Numbered from the stretch's first letter, positions 8,843-19,133 are shown. The stretch is 64,000 nucleotides of DNA from Cytophagaceae bacterium (GCA_027488815.1 JAIYAX010000026.1:141812-205811), one strand, 5' to 3'. Made by a program: numbers and translations. Notes: generated from the sequence alone by a model not told the origin.

Positions 8843-11800
8843 ATGAGAAGAGCTTTATTTTTGAGTGTAGCCACAGTTCTTTTATTTCTTGGAGAACAAG
8901 CAAAAGCTCAGAGATTTGAGAAGATCGATCTCAATTATTCAGGTTTTGGAGGTTCTTTAGACTTTGTTCCGGAAAGGATTTTAAGAGGTGACTCCGGAAA
9001 CTATTATTTAGCAGTTAATTTTGTCGGAACAGTCATTTTTAAAGGACAAACAATAACTCCTCCAGTCGGAGCACCTAAAGGTTATTTTATTGCCAAGCTG
9101 GATAGTAATTTCAACCTGATTTGGTTAAGGGTTGTAACTAACTCAATATCATCCTTTAGTTTTTTCTGTTTTGACCTTGAGCTTGACGCCCAGGGTAACC
9201 TCTATTTTCAAGCGCAAAGAGCTGGGGTAACCAATTTTGCAGGACAGTTAACTTTGACTACAGCAAACGCAAACCCAATAGATATATTAGGAAAATTTTC
9301 TCCCGGTGGGCAACTTCTATTTGTCAGAGACCTGCCTGCTTTTACCCCTTCATTTACTTTTAACAATACTTTAAAATTAGGCCCTGACGGTAATTTATAT
9401 GTAACAGGGAACATCTTTCCTACTTTTGGTAGCAATCTAACTATATACCTCCAAAGGTGGTCAACAAGTGGTGTACTAGGTTTTTCTGTAACCCAAACGG
9501 TTGTTGGCATCAATGGAAGTTCATCCATTTACCCATTAGGCCTTGAGTTTGACCTCACCGGAAATCCGGTACTTTTAATCAGGAGTGCCTCTGATGGTAC
9601 AGCATCTGTGGTAAATGGCTTAAATAGCTCTACCAGCCAAGCTGTCTATTTAGTTAGCTACTCAAGGATCAATGGAAGTGTTCTAAGTACAAGAAGAGTT
9701 TTTAATTTCAATAACAACGACTCGTTTTTATTGCAGGGTGACATTAAAAGAAAGGCAAATGGAAATTATGTCATTACCACTGAGTTTTCAGGCCAGTACA
9801 ATATCAACGGTCAACCCATTGGCTCAGATGTTACTACAAACATCATTTTGCTCGAGTTTCCATCGACCGGAAATAATGTAATCTGGAGCAAGGTGGTTAC
9901 TTCTCCCGGAGGATATGAAATACCAGGAGAGTTATTACTGGACAGTTCAGAAAACATTTATTTATGTGGGTTTGTGGATGTTCAGGCAAGCTTTACAGGG
10001 ATTCCTCTGAATAACTCTTTGCCAGGCGGATTCATAGCCAAGTACCAACCAAATGGTGTGCTGGAATGGGCTAAAAGCCAAACGCAAAATGAGTTAAATG
10101 TCGTAGGTAACTTTTTTGGTTTCCTGAGCATGACTTTTGACAGATCCAATCAAATCGTTTTTACTGCATTTAACCGGGGAACAGTAGCCTTTGACACTGC
10201 TGTATTTCCATTTAACACCAACAGTACTTACATCGGAGTACTTAGTTGTCGCCCTATTGACATTGTACAGCCCATAGTTGCCAACAATAGCGCTCCATGC
10301 CTGGGCTCGCAGGTACAGTATTCAACAGCAAACATCCCGTTCACCGATTTTGTATGGTCTCTATCTAGCGGAGGTACTTTGGTTTCAGCAGGCAATCAAG
10401 CCAGTATTCAATGGACCAGTCCGGGTAACTATACCATCACTGTAGTTCCTCAAAACAGTTGTGGAACAGCAGGAGGCAAAACCATTACTGTCAATGTACG
10501 GAATATCCCTACGCTCCCTTCACAGCTTATTGGAGATACAGTAGTTTGTTTTGCTGGTTCAAGGGCTTATTCAGTACCGGCTACAGCCGGAGTAAGTAAT
10601 TATACCTGGAGCCTCTCAGGAGGAGGCAGCCTTATTCCTTTCAGCAACAATGCCATTGTCAATTGGGCCATACCGGGAAGCTACCAACTTTCTGTTACGC
10701 CCTCCAATGATTGCGGTGTAGGCCAAACCTTAACCCGTACCATTACGGTTACCACGCCTCCTTCACAGCCTGCTCCTTTGACGGGTGCGACCGATATCTG
10801 CACAGGCTCTCAGGCTTACAGCACGGCTTTGGTGCCAGGAACAGACTACCTCTGGTCTTTATCCTCAGGAGGAATTCTGAACTCCACCAACAATACTGCT
10901 ACCGTCAATTGGACAACGGCAGGAGTACATACCCTCACCGTTACCCCTGTAAATGGCTGCTCCGGTGGTCCTTCAAGGAATTTAACCATCACAGTTCGTC
11001 AGGCACCAGGTCAGCCTTCCAGCATCATAGGAAACTCTGTGATTTGCCGGGGTTTTCAGAACTACAGTATCATTGAATTTTCAGGAGTGAGCTACAACTG
11101 GAGCCTGCCTGCCGGAGGAAACCTATCCTCATTTGGAGGCTCCGCCACAGTAAACTGGACACAGCAAGGGGTTTTTACTCTTTCCGTGACCCCTCAGAAT
11201 AGTTGCGGCACAGGCCCAGCCCGCTCAGTATTGATCACGGTGAATGATTTTCCGCCCTCACCGGGCCCTATTTTAGGTCTCGACAGCGTTTGTCTGGGAA
11301 GTCAAACCTATGCTGTACCTGCACAAGGCGGCGTCAATTACAACTGGACGCTGAGTGGGGGTGGAGGACTAATTCCATCGGGTAGTTCTGCTGTCGTCAA
11401 CTGGACCGTTCCTGGCACCTACACACTTACAGTCACACCTGTGAATACTTGTGGTCTGGGTACTCAGGTCGTCAAGCAGGTTTTTGTCCGAAACACCGCT
11501 GCCACCATCACGGGTATTAGTGGACCTGATGAGAGTTGCCTTGCGAGTGCCCCCTACAGTGTTCCTCTGATCGGTGGCTTCAGCTATAATTGGGGTCTGA
11601 CGAGCGGTGGCACACTAACTGCCAGCAGCAACACTGCCACGGTAAACTGGACCAGTCCCGGCTTTCACACTTTATCAGTGAACACATCAGATGGTTGTTC
11701 AAGGGCACTGCTGGTGCAAGTTCGTACGGTACCTGCCCAACCGGTTAATATTAGTGGTGATACAGCTGTATGCTTAGGAACCAAGCCTTATGTAATTACA

Positions 11801-14800
11801 ACAGTTAATCAAACCAATTACATCTGGAGCCTGAGTGGGGGTGGTGTTCTCAATTTTAGCCAGGGAGCATCATCTGTTAACTGGACAGACACAGGTAGCT
11901 ACGTGCTTAGTGTTACTCCATCCAACCAATGCGGAAATGGCCAGCAAAGAAATCTCATCGTCAGGGTGAGCACTATTCCCTCCACCCCATCCGTCATCAG
12001 TGGCTCAGATAGCAGTTGCCAGGAACAGCGAAATTATACTGTGCTACCGGTTGCAGGCACAAGTTATAACTGGAGTCTGACAGGGGGAGGCAATCTTTCC
12101 AGCAATACTGTATCGGCCATTGTCAACTGGACAGGTACCGGAGTGTTTCAACTAAGTGCAACACCCTCCAATCAATGTGGAAGTGGTCCACAAAGGGTGA
12201 AAACCATATTGGTCTCAGCGATCCCTCAGGCTCCTGTTCCTCAGGGAGATACCCTGGTATGCCTGGGTTCAACGGTTTACAGGGCAATTCAAAATCCAAA
12301 TGTCCAATACCTTTGGCAAAGTACCTTAGGAGGCAGCTTAAGTTCCTTTGGTGATAGTGCAGTTGTTAACTGGACCCTGCCCGGACAAACGGAAGTACGT
12401 CTGCGCTCGCAAAACTTTTGCGGAACATCGGCTCTCGTTGCCTTGCCGGTAAGGGTAAAAACGATCCCACAAATCATCCCACTCATCACCGGGGACACCC
12501 TTACCTGCCTGGGGACAAAGATTTACAGCATCTCTCCCGAAACCGAAACCGGCTATAGCTGGAACCTGAGCGGAGGTGGAAATTTAAGTTCAGGTCCTCA
12601 ATCGGCTACCATCAACTGGACCAATGCCGGGCAATACCTCTTAAGTGTAGCCTCCTCCAATCGATGTGGCCTCGGCCCGACTGGAAGTGTGCTGGTCAAA
12701 GTCATCGATATTCCGGTGATTGGCGCAGCTATTCAAGGTAGTGACAGTAGCTGTTTGCAAAGCCAGAACTATTCTGTTCCTATTCAAAGCGGGGTGAGCT
12801 ATTTGTGGAACATCAGCAGCGGAGGCAGTTTAAGTGCATCAGCTAATCAGGCAACTGTAAACTGGCAGAACACAGGAAGCTATACCGTTTCGGTACAGCC
12901 TCTCAATCAATGCGGCCTGGGACCTACGCAGACCAAAACCATTCTGGTTGGCACTACACCCTCTCAACCAACGATCCTGGGTGATACCTTGGTTTGTCTG
13001 GGATCATCGGTTTACCGCACTCCCTCAGTTTTCGGCCAGCAGTACCTTTGGAATTTAAGTGGGGGAGGCATATTAAATCCTTCTGCTGACACTGCCTTTG
13101 TGAACTGGACAAATGTCGGAGTTCAAAACCTGCAGTTGATTGCCCAAAATTTTTGCGGAGCCAGTCCTGCCAGAACAATTTCAGTGAGGATAAGAACCTT
13201 GCCACAGGCCGTGGCTGCCATTTCCGGTGACACTCTGACCTGTCTCGGTACCAAAAACTACACCTTGCCTTTTCAAAATGATGCGAATTGGCTTTGGCAG
13301 CTGAGCGGTGGAGGCGTACTTTCTGCACTTGCCAACAATGCCTCCATCAACTGGACTCAAAATGGCCTGCAGACATTAAGTGTGACAGCCTCAAATAGCT
13401 GTGGATCAGCGCCTGCCAATCAGCTTTTCGTTCGGGTGATTGATTTACCAGGCCAGCCAAGCCCCATCACAGGCCCGGGCAGCTTGTGCATAGGCAATCC
13501 ACAAAACTATTCGGTAAGTGCTTTGCAAGGAACAACGTACAACTGGAGTTTGAGTGGGGGAGGAGTACTTTCTCCTAGCGGAAACACAGCCGGCCTGAGC
13601 ATGAACAGTACAGGAACATTTAGCCTGTCTGTAAGTCCCTCGAACCAATGTGGGATTGGTCCCTCAAGGAGCCTTTCGCTTAATGTGCAAGCCATTCCTT
13701 CAAATCCAAGTGCCATTACCGGAGATGCGCAGAGCTGTTTGGGTAATCGCTTTTATTCCACTTTTGGTCTTCCCGGCTTAACGTATAACTGGAGCTTTAT
13801 CGGTTTTGGGAGCATTACCCCCTCCGGAAACACCGCAACCATCAACTGGACCGGCACAGGGCCTTCAAATGTGACGGTAACCGCATCCAATTTTTGTGGC
13901 ACCAGCCCTGCAACGGTTTTACCAGTGACTATTATCACTCTTCCTTCTCAGCCATCTGCCATTGCAGGAGACACCTTCAGTTGTGCTGGTTTGAAAAGCT
14001 ACGCTGTCAATTTTATCGCTGGAACAACCTACACCTGGTCATTAAGTAGCGGTGGCAGCCTCAGCAGTACCGGCAATCAGGCATTGGTGAACTGGAACAA
14101 TCCCGGTACCCATGTGCTTTCGGTTAGCCCATCAAACGTATGCGGAACGGGTACATCTCGAACCCTTATCGTACGCAGTGGCGATATTCCTCCACAGCCT
14201 CAAAGCATCAACGGCAATCCTGATGCCTGCCGAAACATCCCAACCAATTTTAATGTAATCGCTTTGCCCGGGGTGAGTTACTTATGGACCTCACCATCAG
14301 CCAGCATACAGCAAGTGAGCAATGGACAAATACAGGCCACATGGAGTTTGGCCGGCACCTATAGCCTCACTGTCACGCCTCAAAACGTCTGCGGAACAGG
14401 TTCTGCACGCATTCTTACAGTCTTTGTAAGTGCTCCTCCACAGCTTACCGATGGAATAGATGGACGAGAGGAGGTTTGTCTGAATGATCGCAATGAGTTT
14501 TACAGGGTAAATGCAGTGCCCAACCAAAGCTATCAATGGAGCATTCAACCTACGCTGCCCTTTTTTAACTTAACCAGCGGCCTTTCGGTCAACTGGACCA
14601 CGTTGGGAAGTTACACCATTCAGGTGGTTCCTTCCAATGCCTGTGGGTCCGGTGACACCGTCAGGAAAGTGGTGCAGGTATTTGGCCCCGAGCCCAAGCC
14701 AACGATTACTTTTAGAAATGATACCCTTTTCTCTTCTTCACCAATCCGCAACCAATGGTTTGTGAATGGAGAATTGCAAGCTGGCATTGATACCGGATTT

Positions 14801-15142
14801 TTTGTTCCGGGCCTTAACAGCCTGGTGCAGTTGAAGGTGTTTAATCCTTGCTCTACGAGTGAATTTGCCCGCTTTGTGACCTTTTCTACAGGTGAGCCGA
14901 GGGAATTTGGGATTGAGGTATATCCTAATCCGGCACAAAATGAGTTTACAATCCAGTTCCCGGTTAATATGAGCTGGACCAAGGCAGAGATTTATAATAA
15001 CCTGGGTAAATTGAAGGAAGTTGCTGAAAACGAAGGAGAATTCAAGCTTGTCAGGCAAGTAAAAGACTGGAACAAAGGACTCTATCAATTAAAGCTCTTC
15101 ACTGAGTTTGGTGTACTTTCTGAGAAACTGGTGCTTTACTAA
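8843..15142 (+). CDS. Giant secreted PKD-like repeat protein with T9SS sorting domain
   Basis: A 2099-residue protein. Residues 1-22 form a signal peptide (ends near KAQ). Residues about 25-475 look like a beta-propeller of SBBP/NHL type, with repeats such as DAQGNLYFQA, GPDGNLYVTG and DSSENIYLCG. Residues about 482-1950 are 18 tandem PKD-like (PKD_6 type) domains of 81-82 residues. Each has an early Cys (VCLG), a YxWSLSGGG-like strand, a VNWT strand and a late SxxCG. The last 75 residues (VYPNPAQNEFTIQFP to EKLVLY) are a type A T9SS C-terminal sorting domain, so the protein should be exported across the outer membrane and attached to the surface. A role in adhesion is inferred. It is monocistronic as far as can be seen. 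Confidence 0.93.
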   Translation: MRRALFLSVATVLLFLGEQAKAQRFEKIDLNYSGFGGSLDFVPERILRGDSGNYYLAVNFVGTVIFKGQTITPPVGAPKGYFIAKLDSNFNLIWLRVVTNSISSFSFFCFDLELDAQGNLYFQAQRAGVTNFAGQLTLTTANANPIDILGKFSPGGQLLFVRDLPAFTPSFTFNNTLKLGPDGNLYVTGNIFPTFGSNLTIYLQRWSTSGVLGFSVTQTVVGINGSSSIYPLGLEFDLTGNPVLLIRSASDGTASVVNGLNSSTSQAVYLVSYSRINGSVLSTRRVFNFNNNDSFLLQGDIKRKANGNYVITTEFSGQYNINGQPIGSDVTTNIILLEFPSTGNNVIWSKVVTSPGGYEIPGELLLDSSENIYLCGFVDVQASFTGIPLNNSLPGGFIAKYQPNGVLEWAKSQTQNELNVVGNFFGFLSMTFDRSNQIVFTAFNRGTVAFDTAVFPFNTNSTYIGVLSCRPIDIVQPIVANNSAPCLGSQVQYSTANIPFTDFVWSLSSGGTLVSAGNQASIQWTSPGNYTITVVPQNSCGTAGGKTITVNVRNIPTLPSQLIGDTVVCFAGSRAYSVPATAGVSNYTWSLSGGGSLIPFSNNAIVNWAIPGSYQLSVTPSNDCGVGQTLTRTITVTTPPSQPAPLTGATDICTGSQAYSTALVPGTDYLWSLSSGGILNSTNNTATVNWTTAGVHTLTVTPVNGCSGGPSRNLTITVRQAPGQPSSIIGNSVICRGFQNYSIIEFSGVSYNWSLPAGGNLSSFGGSATVNWTQQGVFTLSVTPQNSCGTGPARSVLITVNDFPPSPGPILGLDSVCLGSQTYAVPAQGGVNYNWTLSGGGGLIPSGSSAVVNWTVPGTYTLTVTPVNTCGLGTQVVKQVFVRNTAATITGISGPDESCLASAPYSVPLIGGFSYNWGLTSGGTLTASSNTATVNWTSPGFHTLSVNTSDGCSRALLVQVRTVPAQPVNISGDTAVCLGTKPYVITTVNQTNYIWSLSGGGVLNFSQGASSVNWTDTGSYVLSVTPSNQCGNGQQRNLIVRVSTIPSTPSVISGSDSSCQEQRNYTVLPVAGTSYNWSLTGGGNLSSNTVSAIVNWTGTGVFQLSATPSNQCGSGPQRVKTILVSAIPQAPVPQGDTLVCLGSTVYRAIQNPNVQYLWQSTLGGSLSSFGDSAVVNWTLPGQTEVRLRSQNFCGTSALVALPVRVKTIPQIIPLITGDTLTCLGTKIYSISPETETGYSWNLSGGGNLSSGPQSATINWTNAGQYLLSVASSNRCGLGPTGSVLVKVIDIPVIGAAIQGSDSSCLQSQNYSVPIQSGVSYLWNISSGGSLSASANQATVNWQNTGSYTVSVQPLNQCGLGPTQTKTILVGTTPSQPTILGDTLVCLGSSVYRTPSVFGQQYLWNLSGGGILNPSADTAFVNWTNVGVQNLQLIAQNFCGASPARTISVRIRTLPQAVAAISGDTLTCLGTKNYTLPFQNDANWLWQLSGGGVLSALANNASINWTQNGLQTLSVTASNSCGSAPANQLFVRVIDLPGQPSPITGPGSLCIGNPQNYSVSALQGTTYNWSLSGGGVLSPSGNTAGLSMNSTGTFSLSVSPSNQCGIGPSRSLSLNVQAIPSNPSAITGDAQSCLGNRFYSTFGLPGLTYNWSFIGFGSITPSGNTATINWTGTGPSNVTVTASNFCGTSPATVLPVTIITLPSQPSAIAGDTFSCAGLKSYAVNFIAGTTYTWSLSSGGSLSSTGNQALVNWNNPGTHVLSVSPSNVCGTGTSRTLIVRSGDIPPQPQSINGNPDACRNIPTNFNVIALPGVSYLWTSPSASIQQVSNGQIQATWSLAGTYSLTVTPQNVCGTGSARILTVFVSAPPQLTDGIDGREEVCLNDRNEFYRVNAVPNQSYQWSIQPTLPFFNLTSGLSVNWTTLGSYTIQVVPSNACGSGDTVRKVVQVFGPEPKPTITFRNDTLFSSSPIRNQWFVNGELQAGIDTGFFVPGLNSLVQLKVFNPCSTSEFARFVTFSTGEPREFGIEVYPNPAQNEFTIQFPVNMSWTKAEIYNNLGKLKEVAENEGEFKLVRQVKDWNKGLYQLKLFTEFGVLSEKLVLY
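10291..14690 (+). repeat. 18 tandem PKD-like domain repeats (about 245 bp each)
   Basis: The strand containing V/I-N-W-T and the following N-x-C-G can be counted 18 times between these coordinates, a mean spacing of about 81.5 codons. Copies differ considerably at DNA level, with no run of near-identical units, so this is an old protein-domain array and not a recent DNA expansion. Repeat 14 has lost the NWT strand (it reads GLSMNSTG), and repeat 17 has ATWSLAG instead. Confidence 0.85.
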
Positions 15143-15266
15143 CGCAATTATCGCTCAGAGATCAGTCTTTGATATTTATCAGTACATGTTAAAGACTTAG
15201 CGGATAAGATTTTTCATAATGGCATCATGCTTGCCTAAGCTTGAATTCAAACTCAAAAAATTTTCT

Positions 15267-15971
15267 ATGAGATGGTTTAACGTAGTTCTGATCGGTTTTA
15301 TCTTGTTTTCGGTTAGTCATTTAAAAGCCCAAAGTCCTCAACCCACGGGCATAGAAGTGACTGGTAGTGCGGAGATGTCATTGGTGCCCGATGAAATCCA
15401 TTTTCACCTTAGTATTTCTGAGTACATGAAATCCGGGAAGCGCATTTCGCTGGATGAAGTGGAAAAGACGATGCAGAAGGCAGTTCTCGCTGCGGGCCTA
15501 AGTCTGGAAAGGCTTAAGTTGGAGCAAGCCAACAGCTATCCTGCTACTTATGATGAAAATGGTAAAATAAAGAGGGAGTTTTTTGCCTCCAAGCAATACG
15601 TCATCAAAATGAGCAGCCAGGAACCGATCAACAAGATCATGGAAAAGCTGGATCCACTAAGTGTAAAAGGTACCTTCTTAGGCAAGATAAGCCATAGCAA
15701 ACTGGCTGAATACCAAAAAGAACTGCGCATCAAGGCCATGCAGGCAGCCAAAGAAAAAGCAACCTATATGCTCGCTGCTGTAGGGAGTACACCCGGCAAG
15801 CTTGTCTTTGCGCAGGATATGGACGGAGAGGGATATTATCCTATGGCCCGTGCATCAAACATGATGATGGAGAGGGCTGCAGACAGCAGCATGCCTACTC
15901 CTCTGGAGTCAGTAGAGATCAAGGAAATGCAGCTTCGCATACAGGTGAGGGCTGTATTTGAAATTCGATAG
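15267..15971 (+). CDS. SIMPL domain-containing protein (DUF541)
   Basis: A 234-residue secreted protein of the SIMPL/DUF541 family, trimmed to the ATG at 15267 so that it opens with a clean signal peptide (MRWFNVVLIGF to LKAQ). The body starts with the family-like TGSAEMSLVPDEIHFHLSIS. The central helical part contains QKELRIKAMQAAKEKATYML, which is the most conserved SIMPL segment. It ends with RIQVRAVFEI. The family is periplasmic or membrane-associated, forms oligomeric rings in some species, and lacks a firm general function. The gene converges with dinB, with only 5 bases between the stops. Confidence 0.87.
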   Translation: MRWFNVVLIGFILFSVSHLKAQSPQPTGIEVTGSAEMSLVPDEIHFHLSISEYMKSGKRISLDEVEKTMQKAVLAAGLSLERLKLEQANSYPATYDENGKIKREFFASKQYVIKMSSQEPINKIMEKLDPLSVKGTFLGKISHSKLAEYQKELRIKAMQAAKEKATYMLAAVGSTPGKLVFAQDMDGEGYYPMARASNMMMERAADSSMPTPLESVEIKEMQLRIQVRAVFEIR

Positions 15972-15976
15972 GGGAG

Positions 15977-17215
15977 TTATTCCCGCTTTTTATTTCGAAA
16001 CCGGGTCAGGGCGTCTCTGGTCTTGACTTCTTTGGGCTGGGTAGCGGCATAGCCAGCCAGGCGTCCTACAGCACGGTCTCCATACTTTACCCTGATTTTA
16101 TCCATGGCTTCGTAAAGCTTAAGGTGCTCCACCTGCTCATCAAACAGACTGATCTGATGGTGGCCATGCACCAGATGGCTCAGCCTGAGACCTATCAATC
16201 TCACTAGCAGCCTCCGGTCGTATAGCTTTTCAAACAGTTCATGGGCATGGCGTATGAGCACATGGTCGGAGGAGGTGTAGGGTATCTGCATCTGCCGGCT
16301 TACAGTGTCGAAGTTGGAGTAGCGCAACTTCACGGTGATGCAGGCCGTCAGTTTTTGCTTACGCCGGAGCTTGAAGGCCAGCTCCTCCACCATGGCCATG
16401 AGCAGGTTGCGGAGCATTTGCACATCGATGGTGTCCTGGTCAAAGGTGGTTTCTGTTGAGATGGATTTCTCCTCGTTGTAAGGCACTACGGGGCTGTGGT
16501 CGATGCCATGGGCACGCCTCCATAGCTCAGGTCCCGCCTTGCCCAGCATGTTTTCGAGTAGTTTGATGGGGATTTCCCTCAGCATGGCCACCGTTTGTAT
16601 GCCCACCCGCTGCAACTGTGCCGCCGTTTTTTCACCTACCATAGGGATGCGCTGCACCGGCATAGGCCCCAGAAAGTCAGCCTCCGTCCCGCTGGGTACC
16701 AGCCGGCTATTGTTGGGCTTGGCTACTCCCGTAGCGACCTTGGAGACCATCTTGTTGATCGAAAGGCCCATGGAGATGGGCAGCCCGCTTTCTTTGATGA
16801 TTTGCTCACGCAGCCCCAGCGCCCACTTGGTGCTCTCGAAGTAGCGATCCATCCCGCTGGCATCGATGTAAAACTCATCGATCGAGGCTTTTTCAAACAA
16901 GGGAGCCTCTTGCCGTATGATGTCGGTGATCAGTCTTGAGTACTTGCTGTACGCTTCCATATCGCCGGAGATCACCAGCACATCAGGGCATAGCTGACGG
17001 GCCAGCTTCACCGGCATGGCCGAGCGCACCCCAAAGCGGCGTGCTTCATAGCTGCATGAGGCCACTACGCCCCGGTTGCCCGAGCCTCCAACGATCAGCG
17101 GCTTACCCTTCAGCGCACTATTCCTCAGGCATTCCACTGATACAAAAAAGGAGTCCAAGTCCATGTGGATGATCTTGCGCTCTGCCCCGGGAAAAGAATG
17201 ATTGCCCTTGCTCAT
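15977..17215 (-). CDS. dinB: DNA polymerase IV (Y-family translesion polymerase)
   Basis: A 412-residue Y-family DNA polymerase. The first catalytic motif MDLDSFFVSVE lies near residue 20, and the second, KASIDEFYID, supplies the paired acidic residues of the palm. SMGLSINKMVSKVATG and the helix-hairpin-helix segment MVGEKTAAQLQRVGI follow, then the little-finger domain. It bypasses lesions with low fidelity. The ATG at 17215 (MSKGN) is chosen over an upstream TTG. A C-terminal beta-clamp-binding peptide could be QISLFDE near residue 365, which fits the QxxLF pattern, although it lies before the extreme C-terminus. No LexA-type operator was recognised. Confidence 0.95.
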   Translation of the reverse strand: MSKGNHSFPGAERKIIHMDLDSFFVSVECLRNSALKGKPLIVGGSGNRGVVASCSYEARRFGVRSAMPVKLARQLCPDVLVISGDMEAYSKYSRLITDIIRQEAPLFEKASIDEFYIDASGMDRYFESTKWALGLREQIIKESGLPISMGLSINKMVSKVATGVAKPNNSRLVPSGTEADFLGPMPVQRIPMVGEKTAAQLQRVGIQTVAMLREIPIKLLENMLGKAGPELWRRAHGIDHSPVVPYNEEKSISTETTFDQDTIDVQMLRNLLMAMVEELAFKLRRKQKLTACITVKLRYSNFDTVSRQMQIPYTSSDHVLIRHAHELFEKLYDRRLLVRLIGLRLSHLVHGHHQISLFDEQVEHLKLYEAMDKIRVKYGDRAVGRLAGYAATQPKEVKTRDALTRFRNKKRE

Positions 17216-17365
17216 ACCGATCACCAAAGATAATCAGAATACTAAATAATTTAGCAAGCAGGTCTGAGAAAGGGAAGGCTTTTTCGGCGGAGGCAAACTA
17301 TTTTTACTTGCTTTTTTGATTCCTGCTTGCAGCCTTTAATTTTACGTCACCATTTACACCATCTT

Positions 17366-17674
17366 ATGAAATTAAAGACACTAGCCCTGGGTTTATTAGC
17401 TTTTGCAAGCGCTTGCACCGGTTACAACTCCATTGATGTGAAGGACAAAAATGCAGGAAGTGAGTTGGTGTATGGTGACAAAGGTGGCCCTGCCCGTCAG
17501 TTAAAGAACACCTATGAGGCTGACCCTGCCTCAGCAGATCGTGCCAACAAGATCAGAGAGAAACTATTTGGAGAGAGCACCGTGATCCTTCAGGAAGGTG
17601 CTACCCCCGGCGAGGCTCCTGCTGCCGCCCCGGCCCCCGCTGCTGACAGTACAGCGGTGAAGGTAAACGCCTAA
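17366..17674 (+). CDS. Small putative lipoprotein
   Basis: A 102-residue protein with a lipoprotein signal: hydrophobic residues 3-15 and lipobox ASAC (Cys17). The mature part has a charged middle (ADPASADRANKIREKLFG) and an Ala/Pro-rich tail. I do not recognise a family. The ATG at 17366 places the signal peptide at the N-terminus and is preferred to an upstream in-frame start. A strong terminator 25 bases after the stop shows a single-gene transcript. TAATTTTA at 17338-17345, one mismatch from TAnnTTTG, is a weak promoter candidate. Confidence 0.75.
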   Translation: MKLKTLALGLLAFASACTGYNSIDVKDKNAGSELVYGDKGGPARQLKNTYEADPASADRANKIREKLFGESTVILQEGATPGEAPAAAPAPAADSTAVKVNA

Positions 17675-17698
17675 GGTTTCCAGAATTTAACATACCAG

Positions 17699-17726
17699 AC
17701 CTACCTGAACAGGGTAGGTTTTTTTG
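17699..17726 (+). terminator. Rho-independent terminator
   Basis: ACCTACC (17699-17705), loop TGAACAG, GGTAGGT (17713-17719), followed by six T. It closes the small lipoprotein gene and separates it from the accessory island that begins at 17.9 kb. Confidence 0.85.
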
Positions 17727-17888
17727 TGTTGATGGAATGTACTTGTTGGAATAAACGCAAACTATTGCATAGTATTACTTGAAAAAGTTGATGCGATGCA
17801 AAATGTTCAATTAACCATGTCGGCGGCTATTTAGTCAAGCGCTTGTAAGAAATAGTACTTTTACTTTTTGTTGTTTTTGTTATTCCGA

Positions 17889-19133
17889 TCAAGGTTTTAG
17901 TTCTATTGGAACACGTTCCAAGTATTCTTGATAAGTCATTTGTGTTACGCCTTTTGGAATATATGTCGCCTTGTATTTTTCAATCAATTCAGTCTTTGGT
18001 TTGCATGGGTCAATTACTACCATATGTTTGCCCCTTAATAAAAAGTTGTTTTCAAGGTATTCGTTTACTCCTGAGTCTTGAAAACCATAGCCGATTACAA
18101 TAAGAAGTTCTGATGTCGAGAGATTGTTTTCAAAATGTTTGAATAGAATTTCGTAGTAAGGGTCACCCGTATAAAACCTTGTTTTATTAGTTGTCCCACT
18201 CAAAAAGTCAGGAGCTACTTCGTCCCATAAATTCTCAAATTTCAATTCGCTTGTAACTGGGTCTTTGATTTCCATTAGAAAACCAGATACTGCATAATTG
18301 GATTTTAACCGAACTCTTTGTTGGTCGGGTTGTGGTGTATAGATAATTGTATTAAATACACTTCCGTGAAGTTTATAAAGAGCAAGAGATTTGTCAAATT
18401 TGTCAACGAAGTGTTCAAGTTTTACATAGTATGTTTTATGCACTTTTCTTTCTGTACCATCATTAAAGTCGTAGCTAACAGTCCCGTAAAATGGAGAACC
18501 TTCAAGTTGATAGCCATCTGCATAATATTGCCAAAGGTCAGAATGATGTTGGCCTAACCAGTCAAAAAACAAGTCGTGATTTAGTGTATGGAATTTGATG
18601 TCGCTTGTTTTAAGCAACTCTCTTAAAAAACCAATAAAAGGGTCGTAAGGTGGATAATACAATGTGCTTATGTCTTCAAAATATTTTGTCTTATGGAGTT
18701 GCGAAGCCAAAAGCTGATTAAAACTTCTATTGAAGTCAGAAACTCGGTTGTAACAATCTCTGTGATTGTCTGAACCTTTAAAGTGTTTGTCGTTAAATCG
18801 TTTGTAAAATCCTTCAATAGCTTCTTTGTTCTCTTTGTTTGTCAAATAGCCTGAATAAAAGTCGTAAAAAGCTTTGTAGTGAAACTCTTCACTTGGTTTC
18901 AAAACTTCAGCACTATAAAATTCTAAAAATTCTTGCAAAAAAATTCTATTGTCCCACCCTGAATGGCGGTTTGGGTCTTCACGGCCGTTTAAGAACATTG
19001 CCCTTTGGTCTGTGTGAATTAATATTTCACTTTCGCCAATTTTAGAAAGTCGCTTATTCAATTCTCGTACTCCCGGAATTCCTTCTGGAATTGAAAATCC
19101 AGAGCCAACTAATATTGATATGTTCGGTCTCAT
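17889..19133 (-). CDS. SIR2-domain protein (NAD-consuming enzyme, putative defence effector)
   Basis: A 414-residue protein with a SIR2-like domain of the kind found in anti-phage systems. The NAD-binding glycine loop is GSGFSIPEGIPGV (residues 10-22). The catalytic Asn-Asp pair is in T183-L-N185-H-D187, and the catalytic His is H256 in KLHGSV. The last Rossmann motif is GYGFQDSG (348-355). These residues are intact, so NADase or related activity is plausible. No second effector, helicase or TIR partner is present, so it is not Thoeris, DSR or SIR2-HerA as usually defined. It lies 61 bases downstream of hipA on the same strand and is visibly more A/T-rich than its neighbours, suggesting acquisition. 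Confidence 0.82.
   Translation of the reverse strand: MRPNISILVGSGFSIPEGIPGVRELNKRLSKIGESEILIHTDQRAMFLNGREDPNRHSGWDNRIFLQEFLEFYSAEVLKPSEEFHYKAFYDFYSGYLTNKENKEAIEGFYKRFNDKHFKGSDNHRDCYNRVSDFNRSFNQLLASQLHKTKYFEDISTLYYPPYDPFIGFLRELLKTSDIKFHTLNHDLFFDWLGQHHSDLWQYYADGYQLEGSPFYGTVSYDFNDGTERKVHKTYYVKLEHFVDKFDKSLALYKLHGSVFNTIIYTPQPDQQRVRLKSNYAVSGFLMEIKDPVTSELKFENLWDEVAPDFLSGTTNKTRFYTGDPYYEILFKHFENNLSTSELLIVIGYGFQDSGVNEYLENNFLLRGKHMVVIDPCKPKTELIEKYKATYIPKGVTQMTYQEYLERVPIELKP

Noticed and set aside
12954-13328. Reverse-strand open frames inside the PKD-repeat gene
   Set aside because: They are shadows of the high-complexity coding strand, lack family features and recur at equivalent places in several repeats.
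17889-19133. Thoeris, DSR or SIR2-HerA system
   Set aside because: No TIR protein, HerA ATPase or large helical C-terminal domain accompanies the SIR2 protein.
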